Numbered from the stretch's first letter, positions 52,220 through 61,901 are shown. The stretch is DNA of 64,000 nucleotides from Bacillus renqingensis (GCF_016464375.1 NZ_JADDIU010000021.1:1-64000), one strand, 5' to 3'. Notes: generated from the letters alone by a model not told the origin. Translations and numbers: made by a program.

Positions 52220-53317
52220 ATGATCATTGGTTTATCCATCATTCTATTGCTTGTACTATTCTTGCCATTCACCAAGTTTGTCGAGCGAAATCTAGAGGTC
52301 TTTTTATTTATTATGGGGGTTTCGGCTGTTGCGGTAAGTCAGGTATTTTCCTGGCCGCTTGTGAAAGAAGCACTCATCCATCCCATTAACATTACCCTGG
52401 CTGTTCTTTTCGCAGGCCTCTTGTTTCGCTGGTTTCAAGCCCCGATTGAAAAAGGAATCGTTTGGATTAGTAAAGTAATGCCTTATCCATTGTTCATCGC
52501 ATTATTTGTTATCATTCTGGGTCTACTTTCAAGTGTGATTACCGCCATTATTGCTGCCATCATTTTGGTTGCTGTTGTCAGTGTTTTAAAACTTGACCGA
52601 AAGTCGGAGATCCAGTTAGTGGTTTTAGCTTGTTTTGCCATTGGTTTGGGCGCAGTGTTAACGCCAATTGGAGAGCCGCTTTCTACAATTGTGGTAAGCA
52701 AATTGGATGAGGATTTCTTTTATTTATTGAAATTAGTAGGAGCATCTGTAATCCCAGCCGTTATTATATTTGGAGTTCTAGCTGCCTTTATGATTAAACC
52801 TCGGAATAAATGTGAGGACGTTTCTGGGACATCTGAAATAGCAGCGGGTATAGAGCTGGAGGAACAATCACAAGCTTATGACCAGTCTATTGATCCGGCT
52901 GCCAATAAGGAAATCCGGACAGTGAAGGAATCTTACGGGGAAATCGTTATCCGTAGTTTAAAAATTTATTTGTTTGTGATGGCACTTACTTTCCTTGGCG
53001 CTGGATTCGAACCATTTATCGAAGCTTATATTCTTGATTTAAGCCCACGTTTCATGTATTGGATTAACATGGTGTCAGCGGTGTTGGATAATGCCACGCT
53101 TGCTGCAGCAGAAATTAGCCCAGCCATGAATGATGTAACCATTCAAGATATTCTGATGGGACTTCTGATTAGCGGCGGAATGTTAATACCAGGAAACATT
53201 CCAAATATCATTGCGGCTGGTAAATTAAACATAACAAGCGCCGAATATGCCCGCTTTGCCTTTCCAATTGGTTTGGCTGCTATGGTAATCTACTTTATGA
53301 TTATTCTTTTAATATAG
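52220..53317 (+). CDS. DUF1646-family transporter
   Basis: 365 residues with about ten helices arranged as an ion-transporter-like repeat; ACFAIGLGAVLTPIGEPLST and SAVLDNATLAAAEISPAMND, GGMLIPGNIPNIIAAGKLNI are the two matching half-site motifs (TPIGEP and PGNIPN) resembling NhaD/ArsB-type anion/cation transporters. A hydrophilic acidic loop (~195-240) joins the halves. Function is unknown; cation exchange is a guess from the fold. AAAAAGGAAGTG before the ATG. Confidence 0.85.
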   Translation: MIIGLSIILLLVLFLPFTKFVERNLEVFLFIMGVSAVAVSQVFSWPLVKEALIHPINITLAVLFAGLLFRWFQAPIEKGIVWISKVMPYPLFIALFVIILGLLSSVITAIIAAIILVAVVSVLKLDRKSEIQLVVLACFAIGLGAVLTPIGEPLSTIVVSKLDEDFFYLLKLVGASVIPAVIIFGVLAAFMIKPRNKCEDVSGTSEIAAGIELEEQSQAYDQSIDPAANKEIRTVKESYGEIVIRSLKIYLFVMALTFLGAGFEPFIEAYILDLSPRFMYWINMVSAVLDNATLAAAEISPAMNDVTIQDILMGLLISGGMLIPGNIPNIIAAGKLNITSAEYARFAFPIGLAAMVIYFMIILLI

Positions 53318-53630
53318 GAAGTTAAACAGCTTTGTCGCCTTTTTAAAGGAAATGTAAGTATGGACATCTTTCTGAAATCTTTGTAATAAAAGGGCTTTTT
53401 TTAAAAAGTTGTCAACCCCTATTTTTATAATAATTTTTGGAAAGGGTTCTAGATGGCTGGAAAATGAGGAAAGACTGTGATTGTCAGTATTCCGATTATT
53501 ATTGAATCTATTACGTGTTTTATTTTTTATGTTGCATCCTGTTAATTCCTTCCTTAAATATTACAAAAATCATGTAGTATGATTAATGCGTAAACAAGAA
53601 GCAAATGAATTTTAAGGGAGGAAATGATTG
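53318..53630. other. Intergenic stretch without recognised content
   Basis: A/T-rich. A possible -10 TATGAT near 53577 precedes the CAP-protein gene; no convincing -35, hairpin or gene. Confidence 0.4.
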
Positions 53631-54359
53631 ATGCTAAAGAAAAAAGGAATTCTTACAATTGCAGCTACAGCAGCTATATTAATGGCAAATCCGATGTTAA
53701 ATAAAGCGGAAGCAGCATCGTGTACACCTTCAGCTCAAGAAAAAGTGTATGTCTATCATACTTCCAATGTAAATGATTTTGATAGAATTCTAGAATATTT
53801 CAATTCTCATTTTGGAAAGACTGTTACTAAGCAGCCGCAAACCAATCAGACAACCGAGGCAAACAAGCCTTCTCAGACCGTGGAAAAACAGCCTGCTAAG
53901 ACACCGAAGCCAGCTGCAACAAAGCCTGCAAACACTAAGCAGCCGGCAGCAACACAAACAACTCCAAAGCAAACAAGCACATTAAGTGCCTATGAACAAA
54001 AGGTAGTCGACCTTACCAATCAAGAACGGGCCAAAAATGGACTTCCTGCTCTTAAAGTCGATGGAACGGCAAGCAAAATGGCCCACGAAAAATCTCGCGA
54101 TATGTCTGCAAACGGCTATTTCAGCCATACAAGCCCAACATACGGATCACCGTTTGATATGATGAAAAAATACGGGATTACGTATCGCTATGCGGGTGAA
54201 AATATTGCGATGGGACAAAGAACCCCTGAGGAAGTCATCAAGGGTTGGATGAACAGTGAAGGACACCGTAAAAACATTCTTAGCCCGAACTACACACATA
54301 TTGGTGTTGGTTATGTCTCCCAGGGTAATTACTGGACACAGGAGTTTATTGGGAGATAG
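53631..54359 (+). CDS. Secreted CAP/SCP-domain protein, YkwD-like
   Basis: 242 residues. Signal peptide (KKKGILTIAATAAILMANP, cleavage near AEA|A), a variable region, a low-complexity Lys/Pro/Thr/Gln linker (about 65-125), and a C-terminal CAP domain (~130-242) with EQKVVDLTNQERAKNGLPAL, ARDMS-like SRDMSANGYFSHTSP, RYAGENIAMGQRTPEEVIKG WMNSEGHRKNIL and IGVGYV. Matches YkwD-type cell-envelope proteins found in spores or cell wall. GGGAGG is nine bases before ATG 53631 (TTG 53628 also possible). Confidence 0.9.
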   Translation: MLKKKGILTIAATAAILMANPMLNKAEAASCTPSAQEKVYVYHTSNVNDFDRILEYFNSHFGKTVTKQPQTNQTTEANKPSQTVEKQPAKTPKPAATKPANTKQPAATQTTPKQTSTLSAYEQKVVDLTNQERAKNGLPALKVDGTASKMAHEKSRDMSANGYFSHTSPTYGSPFDMMKKYGITYRYAGENIAMGQRTPEEVIKGWMNSEGHRKNILSPNYTHIGVGYVSQGNYWTQEFIGR

Positions 54360-54387
54360 AATGGATCACAAAGTTGAATAACGAATG

Positions 54388-54434
54388 AAAAAAGGTATAA
54401 TACCTCATCTTTTGAGGGAATTATACCTTTTTTT
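54388..54434 (+). terminator. Terminator of the CAP-protein gene
   Basis: AAAAAAGGTATAAT / ATTATACCTTTTTT stem with inner CCTCA / TGAGG helix, T7 tail. Confidence 0.92.
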
Positions 54435-54554
54435 GCATATAATTATAGATTCATTTCAAACGGGTGGGACTATCCTGACTTTTGCAATTATAACGAAACA
54501 AAAAACAGCCTCGAACCCACATGGTTGCTAGGCGGGCACCTTCCGCTTTTGTTA

Positions 54555-55814
54555 CTACACCTTTTTAATATGAAAATACTTCGTTAAGAGCCATGGTCCT
54601 TCCGGGAATCCCAGTGATAATTGCCATGCCCCAAAGCCCTCCAGTTTAAATTCGCGGATTAATTGAATTTTCCTGCTAATACTTCGAGCATCTTCAAACC
54701 AGACGACATGCCTAATTCCTTTGTCATCCACATATTCGAAGAAGGGGAATTGATATTCTGTTGAATAGTGGATAGGGACCTGATAATTCATCGCTAATTT
54801 AATCGCATTTTGATTAGAGATACCGGGATAAATGGTGCCGGTTTGGTATGGCAGGCTCCAATTGTACCCGTAATAAGGGAGACCAAGTAATAGTTTGCTT
54901 CTTGGAACATGTTGAATTGCAAATTGAATCGTTTGTCGAACCTCGTTGATTGGTGCAACAGGGCCTGGTTCACTTGCTCCATGATGCCAGTCATATGCCA
55001 TAATGAACATTAGATCAACAATTGAACCAATTCCACCGTAATCATATCCTTGCAGCCAAGGAATGTTAGGGTTTGTTTTTGGGGGAACTGCAATGGTCAA
55101 TAGAAAGTTTGCTGGTTTTAGCCTATTTTTTAGCTGATGGAGGAAGCTTAAAAACAGATCTCGATCTTCAGCCCTATTCATTTCGAAATCGATGTTTACC
55201 CCAGCATAACCCCTCTGCTTTACAATCTGATAAATATTATGAATCAGATGTTCCCTAGCAGAAGGGTTATTTAACATTCGATGGGTGAGTTCTGAACTAA
55301 AGCCAGAACTCGTGAGATTCGTCACGGTCATAATTGGGGAGACCCGTCGAGACCGTGCAGTTTGAATCGCAGGCAGATCATTGAGGGCATTTAAAGTGCC
55401 ATTTTCAGAAAAATGATATTCAAACAGGGCAATGAAAGTGGTATAAGGGGCAAAATCATTAATGAGCGCTTGATCTAACGCAGGATTTCTTAATGTATAA
55501 TAACCCAATCCGGTGGCGTTATAGTTTGAAATGTTAGGAATCTTCACGTTCATTCCCGGTCTTAACTTATTAGAGTCTATAGCCGGATTTGACTTTCTTA
55601 AGCTTTCGACGGACACAGATGCCATATTGGCAATGGAATAAAAGCTATCCCCCATTTGGACCTTATATATGTAGGAAGGGATGACTAAAGCTTGCCCTGG
55701 AACAATATTGGTTTGGTCTAATCCATTTGCGAGCCGAATCTGATCCATAGAAACAGAGTATTTTGCGCTAATTCTGTATAAAGAATCCCCGGTCTTCACT
55801 GTATAAATAAACAT
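54555..55814 (-). CDS. sleL: LysM-GH18 spore cortex-lytic N-acetylglucosaminidase
   Basis: 419 residues. Two N-terminal LysM domains (YTVKTGDSLYRISAKYSVSM ... IVPGQALVIP; YKVQMGDSFYSIANMASVSV) that bind peptidoglycan, and a GH18 catalytic domain (~100-419) with the acid motif GVNIDFE and MAYDWHHGASEPGPVAP. Closely matches YaaH/SleL, which trims cortex fragments during germination. ATG 55814 with AGGAGTG upstream. Fits with the germination receptor operon elsewhere in the window. No signal peptide, as usual for SleL. Confidence 0.9.
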   Translation of the reverse strand: MFIYTVKTGDSLYRISAKYSVSMDQIRLANGLDQTNIVPGQALVIPSYIYKVQMGDSFYSIANMASVSVESLRKSNPAIDSNKLRPGMNVKIPNISNYNATGLGYYTLRNPALDQALINDFAPYTTFIALFEYHFSENGTLNALNDLPAIQTARSRRVSPIMTVTNLTSSGFSSELTHRMLNNPSAREHLIHNIYQIVKQRGYAGVNIDFEMNRAEDRDLFLSFLHQLKNRLKPANFLLTIAVPPKTNPNIPWLQGYDYGGIGSIVDLMFIMAYDWHHGASEPGPVAPINEVRQTIQFAIQHVPRSKLLLGLPYYGYNWSLPYQTGTIYPGISNQNAIKLAMNYQVPIHYSTEYQFPFFEYVDDKGIRHVVWFEDARSISRKIQLIREFKLEGFGAWQLSLGFPEGPWLLTKYFHIKKV

Positions 55815-56066
55815 GCCAATCACTCCTGTCCATAGATCATTGCTGAATGAAAGAGATTCAGTATAATCAATATATGATTGGAGTCTGATTATCATTCTTT
55901 GAAAAAACACCAAAATGATTGTTTAACGAACAGTGAAACGGTACTGTTCGTTTTGTTTATTGTTGTTCGCTTTTTGGGGAGGGATGCCCTCATCTTTATT
56001 GTAAAGGAAGCTTGACGTAAAATCTCCTTTACAATATAATAAAAATGTAAAGAGGTGGTGAATGGG

Positions 56067-56273
56067 TTGAAAAATAAAGTACCAGAGTATAGGAAAATAT
56101 ATGGTTATTCACAAGATAAATTAGCAGAAAAATTAGGGGTTTCGAGGCAAACAATTATTTCAATTGAAAAGGGTAAATACAACCCGTCTCTTCCTTTGGC
56201 GATGATTATGGCTAAAGTTTTTGAAACCAATGTGGAAAGCATTTTCTTTTTAGAGGAAGAAGATTATAGGTAA
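56067..56273 (+). CDS. Small Xre-type HTH regulator
   Basis: 68 residues: KNKVPEYRKIYGYSQDKLAEKLGVSRQTIISIEKG is a complete helix-turn-helix of the YvaO/YozG type, ending with FETNVESIF. TTG 56067 follows AGAGGTGG at eight bases; earlier GTG codons lie inside that site. Begins a three-gene set with two small membrane proteins, the common arrangement for this regulator type. Confidence 0.88.
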   Translation: MKNKVPEYRKIYGYSQDKLAEKLGVSRQTIISIEKGKYNPSLPLAMIMAKVFETNVESIFFLEEEDYR

Positions 56274-56304
56274 AAAATCAATTGAAATATAGGAGGGATG
56301 ATGA

Positions 56305-56682
56305 ATGAATTATTCACGAATTACGTTTTTTATATTGGGTGTTTTCTTTTTGGCAATGAGTGGATTTATGATTTTTGTTGGTATTATGGCAGATTCCGTA
56401 CCGCCGTCGGGGTCATATATGGTGTTGGCTATGGCAGTTATGAGTTTTTGTTTAAGTTATTTATATCCTCAATTCAAGCAAAAAGATGAACGGATGAAAC
56501 TCATCAGGCAAAAAGGCATGTTTGCTTCTTTTTTTGCGATGATGGTTTATTTAATCATCTTCAATGTCGGACTACAATTTGATTATTTCAAGTTAACTGC
56601 AAATGAGGTGATTCATCTATTATCGACCTTAATCATATGTACAGTATTTATCTCTTTTGTTGTTTACTCTAAAATTTATTGA
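56305..56682 (+). CDS. Four-helix membrane protein next to Xre regulator
   Basis: 125 residues: helices at about 8-28, 38-55, 75-95 and 103-122, with a basic loop KQKDERMKLIRQKGM. DUF2178/DUF2975-like proteins with this layout are found beside small Xre regulators. AGGAGGG upstream of the ATG. Function unknown. Confidence 0.8.
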   Translation: MNYSRITFFILGVFFLAMSGFMIFVGIMADSVPPSGSYMVLAMAVMSFCLSYLYPQFKQKDERMKLIRQKGMFASFFAMMVYLIIFNVGLQFDYFKLTANEVIHLLSTLIICTVFISFVVYSKIY

Positions 56683-56725
56683 TTAGGATGTTCGGGGGAG
56701 TTGTAATAAAAAGGGGGGTATTTTC

Positions 56726-56899
56726 ATGGAAAAATATTTTATACTTGTGGTTATAATCATTGGCTTGTTGATATCTTTTGTTATCACATATAAAAATAAG
56801 GATGTCAATCGCTCTTTAACTAAAAAGGGCTTTACGAAATTAATGATAACGTTTGCCATTATATTTGCATTAGTAGTTATTTTTGTTGCTGTCAGTTAG
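56726..56899 (+). CDS. 57-residue two-helix membrane protein
   Basis: ATG 56726 follows AAGGGGGG at a good distance. Sequence is two helices (FILVVIIIGLLISFVIT and LMITFAIIFALVVIFVAV) joined by a basic loop YKNKDVNRSLTKKGFTK. Third gene of the Xre cluster, 43 bases after its neighbour; its end overlaps nothing. No family recognised. Confidence 0.7.
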   Translation: MEKYFILVVIIIGLLISFVITYKNKDVNRSLTKKGFTKLMITFAIIFALVVIFVAVS

Positions 56900-56999
56900 G
56901 GAGTGGTTATTTTACCCAAGTAGAAGTACGGTAGAACTTATTTATTTAATATTCAATGGTATAATAATACAAATAACTTTCAGGAGTGGATGTAATCAG

Positions 57000-57578
57000 A
57001 TGCCATTACCGAATGAAGATCGAATCTATACCTATGCTGATTATTTATCATGGACCGAGGATGTTAGAGCGGAAATTATAGACGGTGTTCCTTATTTGCA
57101 TGCAGCTCCCTCAAGAATTCATCAAGAAATATTATCTGAATTACACCGTCAAATTGCCAATTATTTAGTTGGTAAGGAATGTAAAGTATATCCAGCGCCT
57201 TTTCATGTTGTACTGAACTTGGAAGAAGAAACTATGACTAAAGAGGAACAAAGAAACGTATTTGAGCCTGATTTAACTGTTGTTTGTGATAAATCCATTC
57301 TTGATGATCGTGGTTGCATGGGTAGCCCTGACATGATTATCGAGATTGTTTCACCTTCAACTGCAAGAAAAGATAAGGTTGAAAAATTCAACAAATATGA
57401 ACTTGCTGGTGTTAAAGAATATTGGATAGTAGAGCCTCTAGAAAAGATTGTGAGTGTTTTTACGCTCCAAAAAAATCAAAGATTTGGCCGACCTGAAATG
57501 TATATGGATGAAGACCAAGTAAAGGTATCGATCTTTCCTGATTTAATCGTTGATTTAGAGATGGTATTTTCTCACTGA
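57000..57578 (+). CDS. Uma2/DUF820-family protein (PD-(D/E)XK nuclease fold)
   Basis: 192 residues. TYADYLSWTEDVRAEIIDGV (conserved Glu), HQEILSELHRQIANYL, FEPDLTVVCD (catalytic Asp), PDMIIEIVSPSTARKDKVEK (Glu-x-Val-Ser) and KYELAGVKEYWIVEP are the family motifs. These proteins have a restriction-endonuclease-like fold but an unknown role; they are abundant in cyanobacteria and patchy in Bacillus, suggesting transfer. ATG 57000, with AGGAGTGG twelve bases upstream; TATAAT near 56960. Confidence 0.88.
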   Translation: MPLPNEDRIYTYADYLSWTEDVRAEIIDGVPYLHAAPSRIHQEILSELHRQIANYLVGKECKVYPAPFHVVLNLEEETMTKEEQRNVFEPDLTVVCDKSILDDRGCMGSPDMIIEIVSPSTARKDKVEKFNKYELAGVKEYWIVEPLEKIVSVFTLQKNQRFGRPEMYMDEDQVKVSIFPDLIVDLEMVFSH

Positions 57579-57612
57579 CTTTTCTGTTTAAGATAAGTGT
57601 TCATTCACCGAT

Positions 57613-57644
57613 TCTTCTGCTTCATTTCATAGAAGCAGAAGAAC
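57613..57644. terminator. Hairpin between converging genes
   Basis: 12-bp perfect stem TTCTTCTGCTTC / GAAGCAGAAGAA, loop eight nt. Weak T runs on both strands. Confidence 0.6.
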
Positions 57645-57659
57645 GGTCTTTCGCGTTTC

Positions 57660-58904
57660 CTAGATTGCCCAGTCACCATTGCGGAAGATAGGAACACTGG
57701 AGCCATCTTGTTTGATGCCGTCGATGTTCATTTTGTCAGAGCCAATCATGAAGTCGACGTGTACTGTGGAAGTATTCATGCCGTGTTGTAATAATTCTTC
57801 TTCACTCATCTTTGTACCACCTTGAATGGTAGTTGGGTACGCCGCTCCGATTGCTAAGTGATTGGATGCATTCTCATCATACAGGGTGTTAAAGAAGATA
57901 ATCCCAGATTGAGAAATAGGCGACGGGTCTGGAACGAGAGCAACCTCACCTAGGCCTGTTGCACCTTCGTTGTCAAATACCAATTTCTTAATCGCCTCCT
58001 CCCCTTTTTCTGCTTTAATATCAACAATTTTTCCCTCTTTAAAGTGTACTTCAATCCCTTCAATTAACGTGCCGGCATAGCTTAACGGTTTAGTGCTGCG
58101 TACCACGCCTTCCATACGATGGGTATCAGGAGCGGAGAAGACCTCTTCTGTAGGCATGTTGGCGATAAACTCCTCCCCTTTAGGATTGTAGCTGCCAGCA
58201 CTTGCCCATATATGGTTCTTCGGCAAGCCCAAAGTTAGATCGGTACCCGGTGCAGTATAGTGCAAAGCATCAAACTGGATTTCATTTAATTTGGCTGCTT
58301 TTTCATTTAACGCTTGTTTATGCCTGTCCCAGGCAGCAATTGGGTCATCCTCGTAAACACGACAGGTTGTAAAAATTTGATCCCATAGGGCATCCACTTG
58401 AGCTTCTGAGGTTTCCAAGTCAGGGAATACCTTGGCAGCCCAGCCGGCTCCAGCTGCAGCAGCTACGGTCCATTTCAAGTCATCATTTTGCGTGGCCTTC
58501 CGTTGCGCTTTAAATGCTTTCCCGGCTACATTCTGATAGGCGGCAACTTTGGCCGGGTCGACCTCGTTGAGTAAACCTGGATCACTTGAAACAATTGATA
58601 GACGACTGACACGATGATTTAAGACATGATCTTCCGATTCTTGGATTTCATAGTCAGGAATGTTGGTCAACACTTCCACCGGCTGATGCAAGTAATGCAG
58701 TTTGCTGATGTCATCATCGGACCATTTAACAATTACCTTTTCAGCCCCTAAGGCGTAAGCTTCTTTGGTGATTAAACGAGCTAATGGGGCTTGGTCCACA
58801 GTAATCGTCATTTTTACCCAATCACCGGGTTGTACATTGATCCCTTTTGCCACTAAAAGTTTCGCATATTTTTGTAAATTTTCTTCAAAGTTTGGTAGCA
58901 CCAT
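57660..58904 (-). CDS. ampS: M29-family metallo-aminopeptidase
   Basis: 414 residues, full length. FEENLQKYAKLLVAKGINVQPGDWV start, ANMPTEEVFSAPDTHRMEGV (Glu ligands), EVALVPDPSPIS, NTLYDENASNHLAIGAAY (Glu/His) and HVDFMIGSDKMNIDG (His/Asp ligands) are the complete M29 set. Cytoplasmic aminopeptidase releasing N-terminal residues from peptides (AmpS/PepS). AGGAGG-like GGAGGTAAAAA before the ATG. Monocistronic. Confidence 0.94.
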   Translation of the reverse strand: MVLPNFEENLQKYAKLLVAKGINVQPGDWVKMTITVDQAPLARLITKEAYALGAEKVIVKWSDDDISKLHYLHQPVEVLTNIPDYEIQESEDHVLNHRVSRLSIVSSDPGLLNEVDPAKVAAYQNVAGKAFKAQRKATQNDDLKWTVAAAAGAGWAAKVFPDLETSEAQVDALWDQIFTTCRVYEDDPIAAWDRHKQALNEKAAKLNEIQFDALHYTAPGTDLTLGLPKNHIWASAGSYNPKGEEFIANMPTEEVFSAPDTHRMEGVVRSTKPLSYAGTLIEGIEVHFKEGKIVDIKAEKGEEAIKKLVFDNEGATGLGEVALVPDPSPISQSGIIFFNTLYDENASNHLAIGAAYPTTIQGGTKMSEEELLQHGMNTSTVHVDFMIGSDKMNIDGIKQDGSSVPIFRNGDWAI

Positions 58905-59024
58905 TTTTTACCTCCAACTATTTAGTCTTAACTATTATAGTAGCATAGTACATTTATACGGAAAAATACTTTCACTTGATTGTTTTTATTTTAAGGTAAG
59001 AAAGTATAAAATTTTCGACCTTGA

Positions 59025-59147
59025 GAATTGTCTAGCTCCAGGCGCCAGCGGCTCGAGGTCACAAGCCAATCCGTCAAGAAGGCTAAAGAACAGCCTTCTC
59101 GCCGGCTCGTCTTGTGCTTGTCGCCGCTAGGCGGGCGCCTTGCACTT
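59025..59147. repeat. Dispersed intergenic repeat, copy 3 (variant)
   Basis: Opens TTGAGAATTGTCTAGCTCCA like copy 1 (TTGAGAAATGTCCAGCTC) and continues GCGCCAGCGGCTCGAGGTC, closing with GCTAGGCGGGCGCCTTGC, a long imperfect palindrome. A shorter scrap (GCTAGGCGGGCACCTT) is at 54528. Confidence 0.7.
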
Positions 59148-59149
59148 TT

Positions 59150-60004
59150 TTAATTTGCGGACATCAAATTATAGGTTTCTAAAAATCTCCCCACGACACT
59201 CGTCATGTTTTCCGCTTCCTTTGGACCATTTTCTGTACCAAGCAGTTTGGTGATTTCTCGGTGTGTTAGTGTTTTAGTTTCAAACGTTTGTATCACATTA
59301 CCGGCGCTTCTTGCTTTTTTTACAAAAGTGACAATAGAGTTGCTTCTAGGGCCAACCAACAACATGGGAGGTAAATGTTGTTGATCTGCATAGGTAATTG
59401 GAGAAGCCTCCGCCCATATCCGCCGATTGCTGCCAAAAACCTGTTTGTAGTTTTTGTTCTTCGGGATATAGTCTACCAGATCAATCGGCCCATCGAGGTT
59501 TACGATTGACTTGATCTTATCGGGAGAAAGGCCAACACGTTCCAAATAATTGGGATCTGTCCCAACGAGCATAACCAAATGCCCACCGGCGGAATGCCCC
59601 ATCAAATTCAGCTTCTGTTTGTCAATATGATATTGCTCTGCGTGTTGATAAATCCATTTAACGGCTGAGGCAATATCATTCGCCATTTCATCATAGGAGA
59701 CTTTAGGAGAGAATCGATAATTCACGGAGACAAATAGATACCCTTTATTTGTAAAAAAAGCAGGCTTATCCGTCACATTGCTCTTATCTCCCCGCATCCA
59801 ACCACCGCCATGGACGTAAATAATAACAGGATATTCCTTGTTGATATCGGTAGTAGGAGCATAAAGATCTAATGTTTGTTTTGGATCATCCCCATAACGA
59901 AGGTTCACTTGTTTGAACTCTTTCCCTTTAGTAGGCTGATAAAAAGAAAATACGGCAATAACAAAAATCAGAATAAACACCAAAAATCGACTCTTCAACT
60001 CCAT
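59150..60004 (-). CDS. Alpha/beta hydrolase, BD-FAE-like esterase
   Basis: 284 residues with one N-terminal membrane anchor (FLVFILIFVIAVFSFY), so membrane-tethered or secreted. Oxyanion loop VHGGGWMRG and nucleophile elbow GHSAGG are clear; His candidate in TLTHREI. The loop where the acidic residue of the triad is expected reads VGPRSNSIVT, without an obvious Asp, so activity may be altered. ATG 60004 is favoured (AGAGG then AAAGGTG immediately before). Confidence 0.85.
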   Translation of the reverse strand: MELKSRFLVFILIFVIAVFSFYQPTKGKEFKQVNLRYGDDPKQTLDLYAPTTDINKEYPVIIYVHGGGWMRGDKSNVTDKPAFFTNKGYLFVSVNYRFSPKVSYDEMANDIASAVKWIYQHAEQYHIDKQKLNLMGHSAGGHLVMLVGTDPNYLERVGLSPDKIKSIVNLDGPIDLVDYIPKNKNYKQVFGSNRRIWAEASPITYADQQHLPPMLLVGPRSNSIVTFVKKARSAGNVIQTFETKTLTHREITKLLGTENGPKEAENMTSVVGRFLETYNLMSAN

Positions 60005-60276
60005 CACCTTTCCTCTTTTTGAAGCAGGGGAAGCTGAAGAATTGGCCAACTTACCCCAAAAAACTTTTTGAGAGGACAGTTGGGAGCGGGCAATCCCATT
60101 AAACCGGTTAGAAACAGTACGGGGCGTCCCCTGCTTCGTGTCGGATTTAGGTTGTCCAAAAAATGAGAGATTATTGGTAAAAATATTAAGCTAGAGTGGA
60201 AGAACCGTTCCCATACTTTTAAGAAAAGCCAATAATAGTGTAAAATAAATGATTATTGAAACAAGGAGAGCATACT

Positions 60277-60981
60277 ATGTTTGTGAAACAGCATAAGATT
60301 CCTTCGTTATCGTCCAATTCTGTGCGTTTGGGTATTTTGCTAGCGGTTGTGGGTGGCTTTTTGGATGCTTACACTTTTATCAGCAGAGATGGTGTATTTG
60401 CTAACGCCCAAACTGGGAATGTCGTTTTATTGGCAGTGAAGGTTGCAAGTGGGGAGTGGAGAGGTCTGCTCCAGTTTATTCTACCTATTTTCGCATTTAT
60501 CTTAGGTGTCTTGGTATCTGAAATTGTGAAGATTCCGCAAATAAGACAGGCATTACATAGCTATAGACGTTCCATCCTAATATTGGAGTGCCTAGTTCTA
60601 GCGATTGTAGGATTTTTACCAAATAATGTACCAAATACAGTTGTAACCGTATGTATTTCATTTGTCTCATCCTTGCAGATCTCTACTTTTAATAAACTGG
60701 ATAAGTGGGCTTACAATTCAACGATGACCACCGGTAATCTACGTACAGCAACAAGGGCAGCCTATGTCGGCTTTACTGACCATAATCAGGAAGCCAAAAA
60801 ACAGTTTAAGGAATTCTCTGGAATTATTTTTGCTTTTCTATTGGGTGCCATGACGGGGACTGTGACTACCAACTATATGGGCGATACATCGATTTGGATT
60901 GCATCCGGTCTCTTAGTGATTGCCCTTATTTTGTATCACAGGGATAGAGGTTATTTGCCAAGGCCAATCTCAAGTAAATAA
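60277..60981 (+). CDS. yoaK: DUF1275 (YoaK) family membrane protein
   Basis: 234 residues, six helices. VVGGFLDAYTFISRDGVFANAQTGNVV at the start and STMTTGNLRTATRA in the middle are the duplicated family signatures (TGN motifs). Function unknown. ATG 60277 with AAGGAGAG seven bases upstream. Confidence 0.9.
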   Translation: MFVKQHKIPSLSSNSVRLGILLAVVGGFLDAYTFISRDGVFANAQTGNVVLLAVKVASGEWRGLLQFILPIFAFILGVLVSEIVKIPQIRQALHSYRRSILILECLVLAIVGFLPNNVPNTVVTVCISFVSSLQISTFNKLDKWAYNSTMTTGNLRTATRAAYVGFTDHNQEAKKQFKEFSGIIFAFLLGAMTGTVTTNYMGDTSIWIASGLLVIALILYHRDRGYLPRPISSK

Positions 60982-61049
60982 TCGGTTTTATTGATTCGCA
61001 TTTGCGGTGCTATAGTGCATTGTGCCTTTTCCATATAGTACGAGTATCC

Positions 61050-61378
61050 TTTGGGGCTGCTGTGCACGAATTGCCATTATGAGGGATGGAAAGATTGCTG
61101 CTTGTGGTACAATGGATGAACTAAGATCCATCTACCGGTCGACCATCCATGTCAAAATTAAGCATTTTCCGGTGCCGAAATCAGAACAGCTGAATTTGCA
61201 CCAGTGGCTGGAATCAGCCGGAACAGATTTAGAAATAAAGGAAACGTATCTGAGGCTTACCGTAAAGAGTGAGAAAAAGATTGCTGAAATTATTCGGGCG
61301 ATTCAACAATGCAAGGCAGATGTCCTTCGAGTCGAAGTGGAAGAACCAACGCTTGAAGATATATTTTTAGATGGATAG
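61050..61378 (+). pseudogene. ABC transporter ATPase, 3' remnant
   Basis: Frame reads ARIAIMRDGKIAACGTMDEL and ends RVEVEEPTLEDIFLDG, the region after the switch His and the C-terminal end of an ABC-2-type (bacitracin/drug) ATPase. Walker A, signature and Walker B are missing; there is no ribosome site before the first ATG. Remnant of a lost ABC operon directly upstream of ydbS. Confidence 0.8.
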
Positions 61379-61406
61379 ATTCGATGAATGATAGAAGGGG
61401 ATGTTT

Positions 61407-61901
61407 ATGTATTCGGATATAAATGAGCCGCAAAACCGATTATCGAAGGATGCGGTGAAGGTATGGATTATACGTGATACGATTTCAAATATAATTTGGT
61501 TTATTGTACTAGGAATTTTACTTTATCTGGATTATCGTTTTTCTTGGAAAGAATGGATTGGCTGGATTCTGAAAGGGCTGATACCAATCTCTGTACTTGG
61601 GGCAGTCTGGTCATGGATCAGACCGTTTCTGCTTTACAAAAGCTGGCGATTTGATATTAATGAGGATTTTTTACAACTAAAGTCAGGTGTCTTAAATGAG
61701 GAACATCAGTTGGTTCCGATGACAAAAATACAATCGGTATCCACGAATCAAGGACCTTTACTGAGAAAATATGGGCTCTGTTCCGTTTCCATTGAGACGA
61801 TGGGTTCATCCCACTCCATTCCGGCGCTTCCTAAAGAGGATGCGATAGAATTAAGGAACCAGATTGCTTATTATGCAAAAATTAAGGAAGTCGAGTCATG
61901 A
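61407..61901 (+). CDS. ydbS: YdbS-like membrane protein with bacterial PH domain
   Basis: 164 residues: two helices (ISNIIWFIVLGILLYLDY; WIGWILKGLIPISVLGAVWS) and a DUF304/bPH2 domain (SWRFDINEDFLQLKSGVLNEEHQLVPMTKIQSVSTNQGPLLRKYGL, broken here for length: the motif starts at residue ~88). In B. subtilis ydbST belong to the SigW envelope-stress regulon and protect against some bacteriocins. ATG 61407 with AGAAGGGG upstream; its TGA overlaps the ydbT ATG. Confidence 0.88.
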   Translation: MYSDINEPQNRLSKDAVKVWIIRDTISNIIWFIVLGILLYLDYRFSWKEWIGWILKGLIPISVLGAVWSWIRPFLLYKSWRFDINEDFLQLKSGVLNEEHQLVPMTKIQSVSTNQGPLLRKYGLCSVSIETMGSSHSIPALPKEDAIELRNQIAYYAKIKEVES

